Part shown: positions 11,625-23,475 of the stretch, in pieces | How positions within the stretch are numbered: the stretch's first letter is position 1 | Layout: the number at the start of each line of letters is the position of its first letter | NCBI RefSeq assembly: GCF_026745355.1 | Contig: NC_079203.1 | Span: 5,987,352-6,051,351 of the forward strand | DNA length: 64,000 nucleotides | Direction: 5' to 3' | From: Beta vulgaris subsp. vulgaris | Lineage: Eukaryota > Streptophyta > Magnoliopsida > Caryophyllales > Amaranthaceae | Notes under the pieces: generated by a model | Told to the model about the DNA's origin: nothing | The model's input: only the letters and a program-made list of their open reading frames with translations | Database searches by the model: none | Position numbers and translations under genes: made by a program

Positions 11625-13522
11625 TACATTTATTTATGAGGAGGATGATATTTTTGTTAGTAGGATTAATATTAGTTGAAAAATAATTAACTCGAAGATT
11701 TAGGACAAGGTCTATATAATTGAGTTTTTAGCTTTTGATGTTAAACTTTTGAGCTAATGTATTATAAAGCAAGAAAATTCTTGCCACGTGTCATTTAGGC
11801 AATTCGTTTGCTACGTGCATACATTGACAAAATACAGTCAAGCTTATCACTGTCTTTAATAACCAATACAAGTTCTTCCGATATATTTTGTCTTTATTCA
11901 TGTGCACTTGAGAAACTTTATAAGAGGTCGCTCATTCTTGGACTACTAAATTCCTTTAAAGCAATCATGAGGGTGTTACAAAATTGATTGGATATCATAA
12001 AAAAAACACATTTTTTCTTAACAAGAAATCAATTACTATATTATATGGATCCGTTATTTGAGGGCATACTTTTAACATTGTTAGACGGTCATGAATCATG
12101 ATATCCCCAGATGCGACAGAATCGAAAAAGTCCAACAACATCCCCATCGGAACATCACGGTAGCAGAATATCCTGATCTGTGGTAAAGGTGTCAAAAATA
12201 GACCTGACCCACAACCCACGAGTCAACATGATATCGACGGGTTCGATGCAAGAGAGTAAGCACCATACCTGAGATCAATTAGACCTAATCGATACCCGAT
12301 AAGATCATATTATGTCACGACTATACATGCTCAAATTCAAAATCGTGATCGGTTGAACACAATAATCTAAGACGCAGACTCGAACCGAAGCTAGTTTGGC
12401 TAGAATCCGGGCAGACCCGATAAATACCCGATTTAGTCCACTTTGTGTTATGAACTGATCCGAATTGAACCTGAATCTTCAATGATGATAATTTTTTAAA
12501 AAAATTTTAAAAACAAAAAAGAAAGTTAGATTAGGCTAGACACTACACTGCATGCGTGCACGGTGGTAACAAGATTAGGCCCAAATAATAATGTTAAAAA
12601 CTTCAAATCCTTAACCCTTGCTTGATATCAATGCTTGCACACATGTAAGGTGCAAATCAAAATCAGATTTCATCAGCCTAGACATTTCTTAGTCCAAAGG
12701 TCCAATGTCCAACATTCATGATTGCAGCTATAAGAAGTTCTCACGTCAAAACTTTATTTTATAAGACAATATACTTCTACCCTCTCAAACTTACATCGAT
12801 GTGCGACTTTAATGTCAATATTGTCGTTTTGCTGTTCACAAGAAGAACCAAAAGAAAATCAACAATACAAGAATAACAAGATGAAATACGATGAATATAA
12901 TTGAGTATGGTATTTTTTGTATATATAAGAACTCAAGTTCCCAACCAAACTCAACCTGGGCCGAACTTGATCCTCCCAAGTATATAGAAACCAAATTGAC
13001 CTGTACAAACCCGTTTAAAGCCCGTCCATGGGAACCTTAATCCGACATAGAACAACTTGAAAATGTGCTGACCTTTACTTGATTGGAAACCGATTGTACG
13101 ATGACTCGGATGTGACCAAACCTAGATGGACTTGACCTGACCTGCATCCAACCTGCGGAAATGTTTGAACTGCACCCAACATGTGGAAATGTATGAACTG
13201 CACCCAACTTGTGGAAATGTAGCATGTATCATAAGTAACCTACTAAATAAGGCACAAACAGGTTAAAAACTCAATAAATGAAAACAGATATACAAGCCTA
13301 ACTCAATCAGAGATAATCAAAAGGTAGACTTAAAATGGGAAGACCATGTAAAGGTTGACTTATTAAAAACATTTTTTCCTTTATGTTATAACAAACTAAT
13401 TCAGTTCAGCTGGAGTTAGTTATAGCTCAACTTGAATTAGTTATTGCTTTTTGTTTCTTCTGGTGTTTATTTTCTGTATAAATAGTTGATGATTGTAATA
13501 ATAAGTTCAAGATTTCATAATA
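11625..13522. other. Degenerate repeat-derived sequence
   Basis: No gene was recognised. From about 12180 to 13020 the sequence is enriched in GACCCG, ACCCGAT and ACCCGT type words, beginning near GGTGTCAAAAATAGACC, like the degenerate subterminal repeats of hAT elements. No termini or target duplication could be fixed. Confidence 0.35.
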
Positions 13523-13547
13523 ATTGGGTCAGACCGTCTGACCCAAT
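13523..13547. repeat. Left terminal hairpin of the large MULE
   Basis: An 11-bp arm ATTGGGTCAGA, a 3-nt spacer CCG, then the exact reverse complement of the arm. The core AGACCGTCT also occurs near the ends of the smaller MULEs at 9962 and 48680. Confidence 0.75.
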
Positions 13548-14119
13548 AGCTTCCGTCGGACGGGCTTAGCCATCAAAAACGCGCGGGCTTTCTTTTTTTT
13601 TCATATTTGTTTTGTTGATCAGCAGTTTTGTTTATTTTTAGAAAAAACATATAATGGTAATTAGGTCATTATCTTTTTTCGATTTTGAAACTGTTTTTTG
13701 GATTTCTACTTGATTCTCGCTAGTTTTAAAACTGATTCTTCTTCATTTCAAAGAAACCGATATATTATTTACTGATTATTTCTAGAATTTTTCTGCTTCT
13801 CTGCTTCTCTGCTGTTGAAACTTAGCGTGTTTTTTTGTTCGTAATTCATTACGTTTGCATCGCAAATATGGTGAAGAGGATTAGAGATGATGATTCTAGG
13901 TATAATTTCGTTTGTTTTTGCTGCAAATTTTTTTGTTTTTTCAAAATTTGAGTGTTTTTGTTGTTGTAATTGTAATGTAGCCCGAAGTCGAAGAAGCCGA
14001 AGAGTCTCGCATCTTCAGGAAAAATTTTGGCACTGTCTACTGCTGGGAAGAAGAAAGAGAAAGATGGTGATTATGATCCAAGGTAGATTTCAAGTTCTTA
14101 GAGTAGTTTAGATTTTTTT

Positions 14120-14420
14120 TTTTTCTATTTTTGAATGTTTTCAGTTTATCAGAGTATTTATTTAGGGTTTGTGTTTCAGTTTTTGTTGTTTTATACACAT
14201 GTTTTCAGTTGTTGTTGTTTTTCAGTTGATATTTATATATTCTTTCAGTTGATTATAATATTCTTTCAGTTGCTACTTGTATTCTCTTAGTTGATGTTGT
14301 TTTCAGTTGATATTTATATTCCTTCAGTTGATTCTTGTATTGTTTCAGTTGATTCTAGTATTGTTTTAGTTGCTTCTTATATTCTTTCAGTTGATTTTGT
14401 TTAGTTTCATTTAGACATTT
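14120..14420 (+). repeat. TTCAGTTG-type repeats at the start of intron 2
   Basis: TTCAGTTG recurs roughly every 20-40 bp (TTTTCAGTTGATATTTATAT and variants). This is the reverse-complement sense of the AACTGAA arrays that follow in the same intron, so one transcript contains both complementary forms. Confidence 0.75.
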
Positions 14421-14475
14421 CTACCTTTCTTTTGTTGTTTTTTAATTTGTTTTTGTTTACTTTTTAAAAAAAAAT

Positions 14476-15905
14476 AAAGATGTAACTGAGAAATGAAGTA
14501 GTGTAACTGAAAAATGAAGTAGTGTAACTGAAAAATGAAGTAGTGTAACTGAAACAATGTAAATTTTAACTGAATATTTTTAGTCTAATTGGAAAACAAT
14601 GAAATAAAGAGTCATTATACTAAATGAAGTAGTAAGAAGACCAACTGAAAAGAAAATAAGTCTAGCTGAAAACTAAATAAGTCTAACTGAATCTGTCTAA
14701 CTGAAGAGCAAATAAGTCTAACTGAAGAGCAAATAAGTCTAACTGAAAACTAAATAAGTCTAACTGAAAACTAAATAAGTCTAACTGAAAACTAAATTAG
14801 TCTAACTAAATCAGTCTAACTGAAGTGTAAATAAGTCTAACTGAAGAGTTAATAAGTCTAACTGAAAACTAAATTACTCTAACTGAACACTTAATAAGTC
14901 TAACTGAATCAGTCTAACTGAAGAGTAAATAAGTCTAACGGAAGAGTAAATAAGTCTAACTGAAGCGTAAATTAGTCTAACTGAAGAGTTAATAAGTCCA
15001 ACTGAAAACTAAATTACTCTAACTGAACACTTAATAAGTCTAACTGAAAACTAAATAAGTCTAACTGAAATCTAAATAAGTCTAACTGAAAACTAAATAA
15101 GCCAAACTGAAAACTAAATAAGTCTATCTGAAGCACTATATAGACTAGCTGACAAAGGGAGAAGTCTATCTGAAAAACAAACAAGTCTATCTGAAGCACT
15201 ATATAGACTAGCTGAAAAACGAACAAGTCTATCTGAAGCACTTTATATACTAGCTGAAAAACGAACAAGTCTATCTGAAGCACTTTATATACTAGCTGAA
15301 AAACGAACAAGTCTATCTGAAGCACTATATTGACTAGCTGATAAAAGAAACAAGTCTAACTGAAGCAATGTAAATTTTCAATGAAAATTTTAAGTGTAAT
15401 TGGAATAGAATGAAATGAAAGAATAATTATACTAAATGAAATAATAAGGACTAGCTGATAAACCAACAAGTTTAAGTGAAGCACAATAATGAAGTTACTT
15501 TGAATGACTGTAGAGACTAGCTGAGAAACAAACAAGTCTAACTGAAGCACTATATAGACTATCTGAAAAACAAACAAGTCTAACTGAAGCACTATATAGA
15601 CTAGCTGAAAAATAAACAAGTCTAACTGAAGCACTATATAGACTATCTGAAAAACAAACAAGTCTAACTGAAGCACTATGAAAACTAGCTGAAAAATAAA
15701 CAAGGCTACTTGAAGCACAACAAATACTAGCTGAAAAATAAAGAAGTTACTTTGAAGGACTGTAAAGACTAACTGAAAAATAAACTAGTCTAACTGAAGC
15801 ACAATCTATATAAGCTGAAATGCAAACAAGTCTAACTGAAGCACTATATAGACTATCTGAAACACAAAGAAGTCTAACTGAAGCACTATATAGACTACCT
15901 TAAAA
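14476..15905 (+). repeat. AACTGAA minisatellite array, intron 2 of the ULP1-like gene
   Basis: Tandem units of about 20-21 bp with core GTCTAACTGAA followed by AACTAAATAA or GAGTAAATAA. From about 15100 the array becomes a 42-bp higher-order unit made of an AAGTCTATCTGAAGCACT half and a ACTAGCTGAAAAACGAAC half. The + strand has stops in every frame; the - strand stays open, giving spurious 14-residue repeats. Confidence 0.9.
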
Positions 15906-16048
15906 ATAATCTAGGCTATTGTTTCAGTTGATGGTGGTCTGCTTTTAGTTGATGTTGGTATTCTTTCAGTTGATCTTTGTATTTTTTCAGTTGATGCTGT
16001 TTTTTTTTCAGTTAGTTTTATTGTTTGATTAAACTTTCTTTCTTTCAG
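15906..16048 (+). repeat. TTTCAGTTGATG repeats before a true 3' splice site
   Basis: Five or so TTTCAGTT copies lie between the AACTGAA array and the acceptor CTTTCTTTCAG at 16048. Each copy resembles a 3' splice site, so many cryptic acceptors precede the inferred real one. Confidence 0.65.
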
Positions 16049-17329
16049 ATGTGATAAATCCTTGTCTAAGAAGAAAGGTAAATCTGATTTATCACCAATC
16101 AAGTTTTCATTTTCAAGATCTAATCCCGATCAACAGAAAGACACATTTGATAGATCGTATGTTTTTTTCATTATTCTCCTTTTATATTATATGATTGTGC
16201 TTTTTTTTTATGTTTTAAAGTTTTCTTTGTTCACTTTTGTTAGGAATTTCACTGAGCAAGAAATAAAGTCAATTAATCTACAAGTATTGTCAGACTATTC
16301 CCATTTAAATGAAGTGGTTAGTAATTTGAGTGATGAGCAAAAAAGAGACATTAGGGATATTGGGTTTGGGAGTCTCTTAGATATTAGGATAAAGAAGTTT
16401 TGTCCTAATCTGAATTTGGAGGTGTTGTTAAATTACAATGCATCTGGAATGATGTTTTCAACAAAGAATGGTAAATGATTTTTAATAAGTTTACCATTAG
16501 TGATGTTTTGGGGTTACCTGTGTCAGATAGAGCAGTAGAGGTTATAGATGATGACGCCTTTAGGAGGAAAGGTAGTCAGATAGAGGCTGGAAGTGCCAGG
16601 AAGGATTGGCATAGGTTTCTTGGTATTTCTGATCCCAAGAAGGTATATATTGGTAGAAAAAATTGGGATGATTTGTTTAAGAAATATGAATTTCGGTGAT
16701 GATTTCAAGAAGTTATTTGTTATCTTTTCGTTGTCCAAGCTTCTATGTCCTATAGCTGATTTGGGCCTGTGCTGAAATGTGCCAAGAGTTTAGAAGATGC
16801 ATCTGCAATTTCAAGTTATGACTGGTGTGGATATATATTGAGAAGTCTTTGTGCTGCTGTTTTGGACTGTCATCAGTCTATTATGATTAAGAAGATTGAG
16901 CTTGGACAGAAGAAAGTATCATTCAAGCTTCGGGGATGCGTTAGCGCTTTGACTCTTGCTGTTATTCACAACTTCAAGTGTCGTAATCTGGATTATTCAA
17001 ATGTCATTAAGCCATTTATCAGTTATTGGCAGGAAGAGAAGGATTTGATGATGTTGTGAAGCAGTTTGAGATCAACATGGATTTTATTCTGCCGGTGAAG
17101 CGTGAAAAACAGAAGGTTGAGTTTAAAACTCCCAGTGTTAGTGTTGCTAGTAGGAAGTCTGGTTCTCCTATAATTAAGGTGGTTGAGGGTCCATCACCTT
17201 CAACTAGGCAGCTTATCATGGATCTTCCTCATAGTTTGATGACTGATGAGGAAATAGATGCTCTTGATGTTCCTGTGAGTTTCATTTATCTTATGTTTTT
17301 ATTTTTTTTACTCTTGAACTCTAAGTGAA

Positions 17330-17745
17330 GACTGTTGACCTCTAACTGAAATAATGTCAGTTCTAGCTGAAGAGCAAATAAGTCTAACTTAAAAGTAAAG
17401 AAGTGTAACTTAGAAATAAAGAAGTCTAACTGAAACTATGTAACTGAAGAGTTAATAAGTCTAACTGAAAATTATATTAGTCTAACTGAAAACTTAATAA
17501 GTCTAACTTAGAAGTAAATAAGTCTAGCTGAGAAGTAAATAAGTCTAACTGAAAATTAAAGAAGTCTAACTGAAGAGTACATAAGTCTAACTGAAAACTA
17601 AAAAAGTCTAACTGAAGAGTACATAAGTCTAACTGAAGAGTACATAAGTCTAACTGAAAAGTAAATAAGTCTAACTGAAAACTAAATAAGTCTATCTGGA
17701 AACTAAATTAGTGTAACTGAAAACTAAATAAGTTTATTTATATTT
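17330..17745 (+). repeat. AACTGAA minisatellite array in a ULP1-like intron
   Basis: About twenty units of GTCTAACTGAA plus AACTAAATAA or GAGTACATAA variants inside the intron 17275-17867. Confidence 0.85.
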
Positions 17746-18254
17746 CATTTAAGTTTTCATTTGATAGTTTGATTCTTTCAGATGGTCCTTATATTTTGTT
17801 TATGTTGTTTCTGTGTCATCATCATATTGATTTGTTTGTTTATTCTATTTTGCTCTTTTAATTGAAGGAATATGTGAAGAACATGCACAAGTTGAAAGGA
17901 ATGCGCTTGCATTCTGTCAAGTGAATTTGGAGATTGCCCAGAATATTCGGGAGGAAGGCGAGAAGCTGTCTCAAGACAGTATTTCTCTGGATGATAGTGA
18001 AGTATTTAACCCAGATTTTCTGAGTCAAATTGAGACATATGCAAGCGTCATTTGGAAGCGAAAGACAGTGCAAACAAAGTTGATCCTACAATTTCACTAT
18101 TGGTGAAGCGGCCTGTTGAATTGGAGTTTGGAAGAATTGAAAATGTTCCTGATTTGGATTCTGGTGTTCATGGAGTTGATTTGAAAGAAGGAAGTAAGTT
18201 CCTTTCATTATATTATTTTCATGTTGTAGTTTTGTAATCTGGTTGGAATAAAAA

Positions 18255-18410
18255 TTTTAGACTCTAAGTGAAAGAAATGTTTAACTGAAGAAGTGAAATA
18301 GCTAACTTTGAGACTCTAACTGAAAGAATAAAAAGACCAACTGAAAACTTTGACAGTCTAACTGAAATAATATGAACACCAGCTGAAAATGAGATGAATA
18401 CTAAATGAAT
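18255..18410 (+). repeat. Sparse AACTGAA repeats in a ULP1-like intron
   Basis: Scattered CTAACTGAAA, CCAACTGAAA and CAGCTGAAAA units with longer spacing than the main arrays. A similar set at 18900-19000 precedes the next duplicated exon. Confidence 0.6.
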
Positions 18411-18534
18411 TTTTTCAATTCACTTAAGTTTTCATTTGATTGCTGGATTTTTTCAGTTTATTTTTTTTTTCATCTGTTGGAAACATTGTTTCAGTTTATG
18501 TGTATTTAGTTGTTTTTTTATGTTTTGAATGAAG

Positions 18535-20514
18535 ATGATGAAAAAGAAGGAGAGGAGGATGAGAAGAAGATGAATGCTGATGATGATCAGCATAAAGAAG
18601 ATGATGATGATGATGATGATGATGGTGATGATAAGGATCACCAGAATTATAATGAGACAAAGGATGATGATGCTGATGATAATGGTGATCCTGGTCTTCA
18701 AGGAGATGAAGACAAAGGAGGAGATAAGGATGCTGGTCTTCATGGAGATGAAGACAAAGGAGGAGATAATGGTGATCCTGGTCTTCAAGGAGATGAAGAC
18801 AAAGTAGGAGATAAGGATGCTGGTCTTCATGGAGATGGAGAGGAAGGTGGAAGTAAGTTCTTCTTATTGTATTGTTTTAGTTTGCTTAAAATAAAAAGTT
18901 AAATAGCTAACTGAAAGAATAAAAAGACCAACTGAAAAGTCTGATATTCTAACTGAAATAATATTAATACTAGCTGAATATCATATAAATACCAAATGAA
19001 ACTTTTGGTATTTGTTTTTATTTAATCTGGTGGAAAAATAGTTTTAGTTTGTCAATGAATTTATTCATTTCTGATTTTGTGTTTTTCAGTTATTGTGTAT
19101 TTATTTTTATTTTTTTATTGTTTTTGTTTTTGAATGAAGATAATGAGAAAGAACCGAAGGAAGATGATAATAAGAAGACTGGCAATGCTGATGATGATTG
19201 TGGTCTTCAAGGAGATAAAGAGGAAGGAGGAAATAAGGAGTTGGATGCTGGGGTTCATGCAGAAGGAGAGAAAGGAGGAAGTAAGTTTCTTAATTATTCC
19301 TAATTGAAAGAATTCAAAGACCAACTGAAAAATGTGATGCTCTAAAGGAAATAATATCTTATAAATAGCAACTGAAATACTGTTTTAGTTTGTAACAATA
19401 TGAAAACGAACTGAAAAATAAATAGGAAGTAAGCACTATAAAGATTACCTGAACAATAACTGATGAAGTATTATAAAGTGTAGCTGAAAATGATTGTAAT
19501 AGTATCAAATAAAAGAATAATTATACTAAATGAAATAAATTAAGGACCAACTGAAAAGAAAATAAGTCTAACTGAAAACTAAATAAGTCTAACTGAAAAG
19601 TATATCAACTGAAAACTAAATTAGTCTAACTGAATCAGTCTAACTGAAGAGCAAATAAGTCTAACTGAAGAGCAAATACGTCTAACTGAAGAGTTAATAA
19701 GTCTAACTGAAAACTAAATAAGTCTAACTGAAAACTAAATTAGTCTAACTGAAGAGTAAATAAGTCTAACTGAAGAGAAAATAAGTCTAACTGAAGTGTA
19801 AATAAGTCTAACTGAAGAGTTAATAAGTCTAACTGAAAACTAAATTACTCTAACTGAACACTTAATAAGTCTAACTTAATCAGTGTAACTGAAGAGTAAA
19901 TAAGTCTAACGGAAGAGTAAATAAGTCTAACTGAAGTATTATAAAGACTAGCTGAAAAAATAAACAAGTCTAACTGAAGGACTATAAAGACTACCTGAAC
20001 AATAAACAAGTCAAACTGAAAGAATATTCAGACCAACTGAAAATTTTGATACTCTAACTGAAATAGTATTAATACCAACTGAATATCATATAAATATCAA
20101 ATGTAACTTTTTATATTTATTTTTTATTGTTTTTTGTTTTTGAATTAAGATGTTGAGAAAGAACAACCAAAGGAAGATGATATGAAGAGGAGGAATGCTG
20201 ATAAGGATAAGTGTAAAATTTCTACACACGTCCCTACTCGCACCGCTGCTGGTATTGATATTGTTGATCTTCGTACTCCAACTCCTCCTCCTCCTCCTCC
20301 TGTTGTTGAAGCTGTTGAGAATGTATATAGCAGAAAGTCTTGGAGAGTTGATTCTTCTGCTAAAAGGAAAAACATTGCTGATTTCGATGGCCCTTCATTC
20401 CAACTATTAACTCCTAGTCCTGTTGTTGAGGATCTTGCAGACAGTGCAGAGAGTGGTGAGGGTGTTGGAAGTTCAATTCCAATCATCACTCCAGTAAATG
20501 TAAAATATCCTCGA
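18535..20514 (+). repeat. Three duplicated exon-intron cassettes in the ULP1-like gene
   Basis: Three successive exons (18535, 19140 and 20150) start with nearly the same sequence after a TTTTGAAT(G/T)AAG acceptor and encode NDEKEGEED, NEKEPKEDD and NVEKEQPKEDD. The preceding introns also resemble each other, with AACTGAA units then TTTTTATTGTTTTTG. The first two exons are 318 and 141 bp, both multiples of three, and all joins are phase 1, so duplication kept the frame. The first exon also has an internal repeat encoding GDEDKGGDKDAGLH. Confidence 0.7.
19300..20100 (+). repeat. AACTGAA minisatellite array between duplicated exons
   Basis: Dense GTCTAACTGAA array in the intron 19281-20149. 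The stretch from about 19498 (TAGTATCAAATAAAAGAATA) is nearly the same as the start of the array at 28187, showing a shared block of array history. Confidence 0.85.
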
Positions 20515-20539
20515 GTAAGTATAGTTTTAGTTTCTTTTT

Positions 20540-20855
20540 AATTTGTTTATTTTTCTGTTTCAGTTAGTGTATGTTTCTTGTCATTTAGTATATCTTTTAT
20601 TTCAGTTAGTGTATGTTTGTTGTCAGTTAGTATTAGTTTATGTTTGAGTTAGTGTAAGTTTCATGTCAGTTAGTGTTTGTTTCTTGTCAGTTAGTATTAT
20701 TTTATGTTTCAGTTAGTGTATCTTTCTTGTCAGTTAGTAATAGTTTATTTTTCATTTGGTTTATGTTTCTTGTCAGTTAGTATCTGTTTTATTTTCAGTT
20801 AGTGTATGTTTATCTTTCAGTTAGTATATCTGTCATTTTTTTATATTTTAATTGA
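20540..20855 (+). repeat. CAGTTAGTGTATGTTTCTTG repeats filling an intron
   Basis: The intron 20515-20861 is almost entirely tandem TTTCAGTTAGTGTATGTTTC and TTGTCAGTTAGTATTAGTTT units of about 25-30 bp. These carry CAGTTAG, the complementary sense of CTAACTG. Confidence 0.85.
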
Positions 20856-21689
20856 ATGCAGGGTGATGGCTCTTATTCTGATCAATCATCATACAAATCC
20901 TACAAACCTCAGAAACAATCAAAGTCAGAAATCCCTTCAACACCTGAATTATTGAAGGGGTGGGACTATGACCCTTCTTCAGAGAAAGTTGGGAAAGTTG
21001 TGAGAGTTAAGGAACCAGGTGATGATTATGACGATGAAGGTTTGGAGGACCTGATTGATAGGATTGCTGATCATGGAGTTGAATCATCATCTGACAAGGC
21101 TAAAAAAGAAGAGGATGAGAAGGAAGCTGGTGTTGTTTCATCTTCTACGCCTGGATTGCATGCTGTTCCTGTCAACAACCATGGCATAATATTATGTCGA
21201 AGTTTGCAGCATTATAATAGATATTTGAGTGATCTGTCTCCTGACCAGAGGTTGCTGGTTGATTATCTATTTTACAATGAGTATGAAGATGTTGCATATA
21301 TGTCATTGGATACAGATTCTGAGGAAGTGAAGATGAAAAATGACATTATGCAAAGTGAACTAACAAGTGATCTCATTGTGGATTTTGATAATCCTCATAG
21401 CAACTATGCGGTTCAGCTGTACAAATTCGACTTAATTAGCATGCCTCGTCAAGGTTGGCTGACAAGTGGAGTTATTGACGGATGCCCTTCATGTTCAATA
21501 GGCAAGAAGAGGAATCACCTTCTGCAACAAGGAGATTCTGGTTTAATATTATGCCTTTTGTAAGTGTTGTTATTGCTTAGTTTTATATGTTTGTTTTCAT
21601 TTGGTCATATATTTTGTCATTGGTCATCTTCTGTTTTTCAGTTTGTCATGTTATGTTTTTCAGTTGGTCATATTATGTTTTCAGTCTAA

Positions 21690-22145
21690 AAAAAGTAAAT
21701 AAGTGTAACTGACAACTAATAAGTCTAACTGAAAACTTAATAAGTCTAGCTGAATAATAAATAAGTGTAACTGAAAAATAAAGAAGTCTAACTGAAAACT
21801 AAATGAGTCTAACTGAAAAGTAAATTACTCTAACTGAGAAGTAAATTACTCTAACTGAAAACTTAATGAGTCTAACTGAAAACTTAATGAGTCTAACTGA
21901 AAACTAATAAGTCTAACTGAAAACTAAATGAGTCTAACTGAAAAGTAAATATGTCTAACTGAGAAGTAAATAAGTCTAACTGAAAACTTAATGAGTCTCA
22001 CTGAGAACTTAATGAGTCTAACTGAAAACTTAATGAGTCTAACTGAAAACTTAATGAGTCTAACTGAAAACTAAATAAGTCTAACTGAAAAGTAAATAAA
22101 TCTAACTGACATTTTAAAAAGTCTAACTGAAAACTAAATTATTTT
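21690..22145 (+). repeat. AACTGAA minisatellite array in a ULP1-like intron
   Basis: Tandem GTCTAACTGAA units with AACTTAATGA or AACTAAATGA tails in the intron 21560-22202, bounded on both sides by short TTTCAGTT stretches (21600-21690 and 22140-22190). Confidence 0.85.
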
Positions 22146-22479
22146 TCAGTTGTTATCTTCTGTGTTTCAGTTTGTCATAATATCTATTTTCTTTTGTTGT
22201 AGAACTATATCAATTGGTTGTGTGCTGAGAAGGTAAAAAAGGTTCAGTTTGAGAGTGAGATTGCTGAAAATGAGATTATTTTGAAGAAGCTGGAGGGCAC
22301 TAGTCAGTATGATCAGAAGTTGAAGGAATGGGAAGAAAACAAGAAAAAGCTTATTACAAAAGATGATGATTTATTCAACAAGAAATGTAAGGAAGCTATT
22401 TCTTCATGGGTGAAATCATTTCCAGGAATGATATTCGAGAAGCTGAACTGGTTAGTTGTATTATTGTTAACCATTTTTT

Positions 22480-22665
22480 ATTTGTTTTGATTTCACTTAG
22501 TATTATTTTATGTTTTCTTTAGTATTTGTTTGTTTAGTTAGTGTAATTTTCTCTTTCAGTTAGTGTATGTTACTTGTCAGTTAGTCCTAGTTTATGTTTT
22601 CAGTTAGTGTATGTTTTTAGTTCAGCTAGTGTTTTTAGTATTTCATTTGTTTTGTTCTCTGTCAG
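22480..22665 (+). repeat. CAGTTAGT repeats before the protease-core exon
   Basis: Several TTTCAGTTAGTGTATGTT-type units lie in the short intron 22451-22704, again between donor and acceptor and in the orientation opposite to the AACTGAA arrays. Confidence 0.65.
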
Positions 22666-23224
22666 GTAGACTTATTGCTTTTGCATCTTATGTTTATCTT
22701 CCAGATTTTTGTTCCTGTTCACAAGGATGATCATTATACTGTCTTGGTGCTGAACAAGAAAGCAAAAAGGATTGAAAATATTGACAATCGTACAGACATG
22801 AAGGACATTGATAGATATAAGCATGAGGAATTTAACGGTCTTACATACTTTGTAGTACCTTTTTATGAGCATTTGTTTTTTTTTTTTGTTCCATTTTATT
22901 ACTTTTTTTTAATTGTTGTTTATTTTTTGATCTTCAAATGCAGTGTCGTGCTTTTGATTCTTTTATGCAAGAGACTATGAGATGTCGTGATTTTGATCGT
23001 CTCCACCATTGGCAAACATCAACTCTTTACTTCCCTTGGAGAAGCAAGGACAACAATTTTGATTGTGGTGTCTATGCAATCAAAACCATGGAGCTGTATG
23101 ACGGTCAAATACTAACCATGTGCACTTGTTGACCTGAAAAGGGTATGATTACTTATTTTTTAGGAGTATTTTGCTTGTTACATTTCTGTTTTTGAAAGTT
23201 TTTTAATAGAAAAAGGTATGATAG

Positions 23225-23475
23225 CCAGTTAGTGAAGGACTTGAAAGACTAGCTGAAAAACAAAGATGTCTAACTGAAGCACTATAAAGACTAGCTGAGA
23301 AATAATGAAGTCTAACTGAAGCACTGTAAAGACTAGCTTAGAAATAAACAAGTCTAACTGAAACACAAAAAATACTAGCTGAAAAACAATCAAGTCTAAC
23401 TGAAACACAATCATTACTAGCTGAAAGCATTATAAGGACTACCTGAAAAACAATGAAGCACTATAAAGACTAGTT
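23225..23475 (+). repeat. 42-bp higher-order AACTGAA array
   Basis: Alternating GTCTAACTGAAGCACTATAA and GACTAGCTGAGAAATAATGA halves, matching the composite unit at 15100-15900, in the last intron of the ULP1-like gene. Confidence 0.8.

Noticed and set aside
13501..13547. 9-bp target duplication for the large MULE
   Set aside because: Bases just outside the left (TTCATAATA) and right (ACGTTCTCT) ends do not match under the boundaries tried, so none is claimed.
15014..15718. Minus-strand open frames of 103 and 120 codons with LQIDLFVFQLVYK-type repeats
   Set aside because: They are the complement of the AACTGAA arrays, which are stop-free on that strand by composition. The same pattern appears wherever the 42-bp unit occurs (23229-23414, 24113-24367). 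No independent sign of a gene.
18574..18807. Met/Ile-rich open frame
   Set aside because: It is the shifted frame of the acidic GATGAT-repeat exon of the ULP1-like gene.
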